Source: a virus. Taken from it: a stretch of DNA of 33,739 nucleotides. Under the pieces are notes generated by a model, which was not told the DNA's origin, did no database searches, and saw nothing but the letters and a program-made list of their open reading frames with translations. The translations under genes were made by a program, and so were the position numbers. Shown here piece after piece: positions 32,666-33,739 of this stretch (positions are counted from its first letter, which is position 1; every line of letters starts with the position of its first letter). The stretch lies in IMG/VR virus record IMGVR_UViG_3300046009_005905, positions 1 to 33,739 of that record. One strand, given 5' to 3'.

Positions 32666-33739
32666 AAATCTACAAAAAAGGGAATTACATTTATTTAGTA
32701 AATGCAAGTGGTGATATTAAACAAGACCACGCAAATGAGGTTAAAATAACCAAAACAAATACATCTAGCGAAACGTATAGTATCTATTCAGATGATTTAG
32801 GAATAAATTACGTTACTTTTAGTGAATTAACTCAGGAAAACGGATTACCTTATGCAAGTATAGGAGCTTGGGAACTTTGGTACGCTGAGAACACGGGTTT
32901 TAATCCAGCCTCGGGAGGTAGCGGGGCGGGAACTGTTATAAATACAGTTTCAAATTTTTCAAGTTTACCCGATCCAACTTTAGTTTCAAATGATTTCTAT
33001 TGGGTTTCAAATTCACAAGGTTTCAGGATATTAGGAACGTATAAGGCAAACGGTTTATATTATTCAAATGGAATTAGTTGGGAGTTTATAGACGCACCAA
33101 CAACAGCGACACAAAGTGAGGTTAACACAGGAACGTTGACGGATAAATATTTAACTCCTTCGACTTTTGAAAACGCTAGTAAATGGGCAAATTATTTAGA
33201 TAAATCAACTTATGATACCGATAACGATGGAATAGTTGACAAGGCTAAAAAAGAAGTAGTTGAAATAATTAACAAAACAGGTGCGACATTAACAAAAGGT
33301 ACAATAGTTTACATTAAATCTTCTTCTAGTTCAGCTACTCATCCAGAGGTTTTAAAAGCCAACGCAAGTACGGAAGCGACATCGAGTAAAACAATAGGAG
33401 CTATTTATGAAGATATTTTAGAAGGTGCGGTTGGTTTAGTTGTTACAAGTGGTGAAGTTTCAAATTTAAACACTTCAGCGTATTCAATAGGTGCGAAATT
33501 ATGGTTAAGTACAACGGATGGATTGATAACAACAATTCCACCAACGCAACCAAATCACACAGTGTTTATTGGTCACGTGACTAGGTCACAAACAACAAAC
33601 GGTCGTATTTTATACGCTATTCAAAATGGATATGAATTAGATGAGTTACACAATGTGTTAATTGATGATTTAACACTTTCTAATAATGATATTATTCAAT
33701 ACGATAGTGCCACTTCACTTTGGAAAAACAAACAATTAG
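32662..33739 (+). CDS. Tail/receptor-binding-type protein, 5' part (continues at 130-875)
   Basis: Open frame from the ATG at 32662 (ATGA overlap with the HTH gene) to the end of the window; through the 126-bp overlap it continues to the stop at 875, giving 607 residues. The N-terminus KIYKKGNYIYLVNASGDIK is followed by FSSLPDPTLVSNDFYWVSNSQG, a segment frequent in fibre N-terminal regions. Residues ~175-330 (HPEVLKANASTEATSSKTIGAIYEDIL and similar) are a beta-type fibre domain. The complete gene is the last of the tail block before the head block. Confidence 0.85.
   Translation, partial: MKIYKKGNYIYLVNASGDIKQDHANEVKITKTNTSSETYSIYSDDLGINYVTFSELTQENGLPYASIGAWELWYAENTGFNPASGGSGAGTVINTVSNFSSLPDPTLVSNDFYWVSNSQGFRILGTYKANGLYYSNGISWEFIDAPTTATQSEVNTGTLTDKYLTPSTFENASKWANYLDKSTYDTDNDGIVDKAKKEVVEIINKTGATLTKGTIVYIKSSSSSATHPEVLKANASTEATSSKTIGAIYEDILEGAVGLVVTSGEVSNLNTSAYSIGAKLWLSTTDGLITTIPPTQPNHTVFIGHVTRSQTTNGRILYAIQNGYELDELHNVLIDDLTLSNNDIIQYDSATSLWKNKQL
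33614..33739. repeat. Terminal direct repeat (assembly overlap), right copy
   Basis: Identical to bases 4-129. Removing one copy and the three unmatched bases 1-3 gives a circle of 33,610 bases with every reading frame continuous. Confidence 0.95.

Overview
The window is an essentially complete tailed-phage genome (siphovirus-like), with every credible gene on the + strand. The host is probably a member of the Bacteroidetes, most likely a Flavobacterium-type organism. The evidence is strong AT bias, A-rich start contexts without Shine-Dalgarno sequences, three promoters of the Bacteroidetes form TTG-N19..22-TAnnTTTG, and protein families typical of that phylum's phages (VirE_N/BT4734-type primase, DUF3127, ERF, M15 endolysin). 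Bases 4-129 recur exactly at 33614-33739, so the contig closes into a circle of about 33,610 bp. One tail gene (607 aa) runs across the join: 32662-33739 continues at 130-875. No integrase, repressor or partition gene was recognised.

Layout, following the circle from the replication block. (1) 17445-17811 is a non-coding control region. It holds an 11-bp inverted repeat around a G9 run, then a good promoter, then a compact RNA (about 17704-17795) that folds into two hairpins whose loops are perfectly complementary over 8 bases; the second hairpin is also an intrinsic terminator. (2) 17812-22898 is the replication block: a primase-helicase, a superfamily 1 helicase with an HNH nuclease fused at its C-terminus, a MazG-like protein and small genes. 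(3) 22933-24505 holds the terminase subunits. (4) 24502-1103 (through the join) is the tail block, with adaptor-like proteins, tail-tip proteins, the tape measure protein, a small HTH protein and the junction-spanning tail protein. (5) 1159-6411 is the head block: ClpP-like prohead protease with scaffold, major capsid protein, putative tail tube, portal and connector. Terminators follow the capsid and tube genes. (6) 6408-10897 carries two related fibre genes with YadA-like repeats and a small accessory gene. (7) 10929-11739 is the lysis cassette (two holin candidates and an M15 peptidase). (8) 11836-17236 holds two early operons, each with a near-identical promoter and leader and each closed by a hairpin terminator. 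The first carries an ERF annealing protein and a DUF3127 ssDNA-binding-like protein; the second carries small unknowns and an orphan cytosine-5 DNA methyltransferase. A small lipoprotein gene follows.

Inferred programme: the early promoters at 11836 and 14724 express recombination, methylation and host-takeover functions. The promoter at 17666 makes the structured RNA and, by read-through of its terminal hairpin, probably the replication genes. Packaging, tail, head, fibre and lysis genes form a long, tightly overlapping late series. The most unusual item is the kissing-loop RNA. The helicase-HNH fusion, the duplicated promoter-leader module and the paralogous fibre genes also deserve attention.
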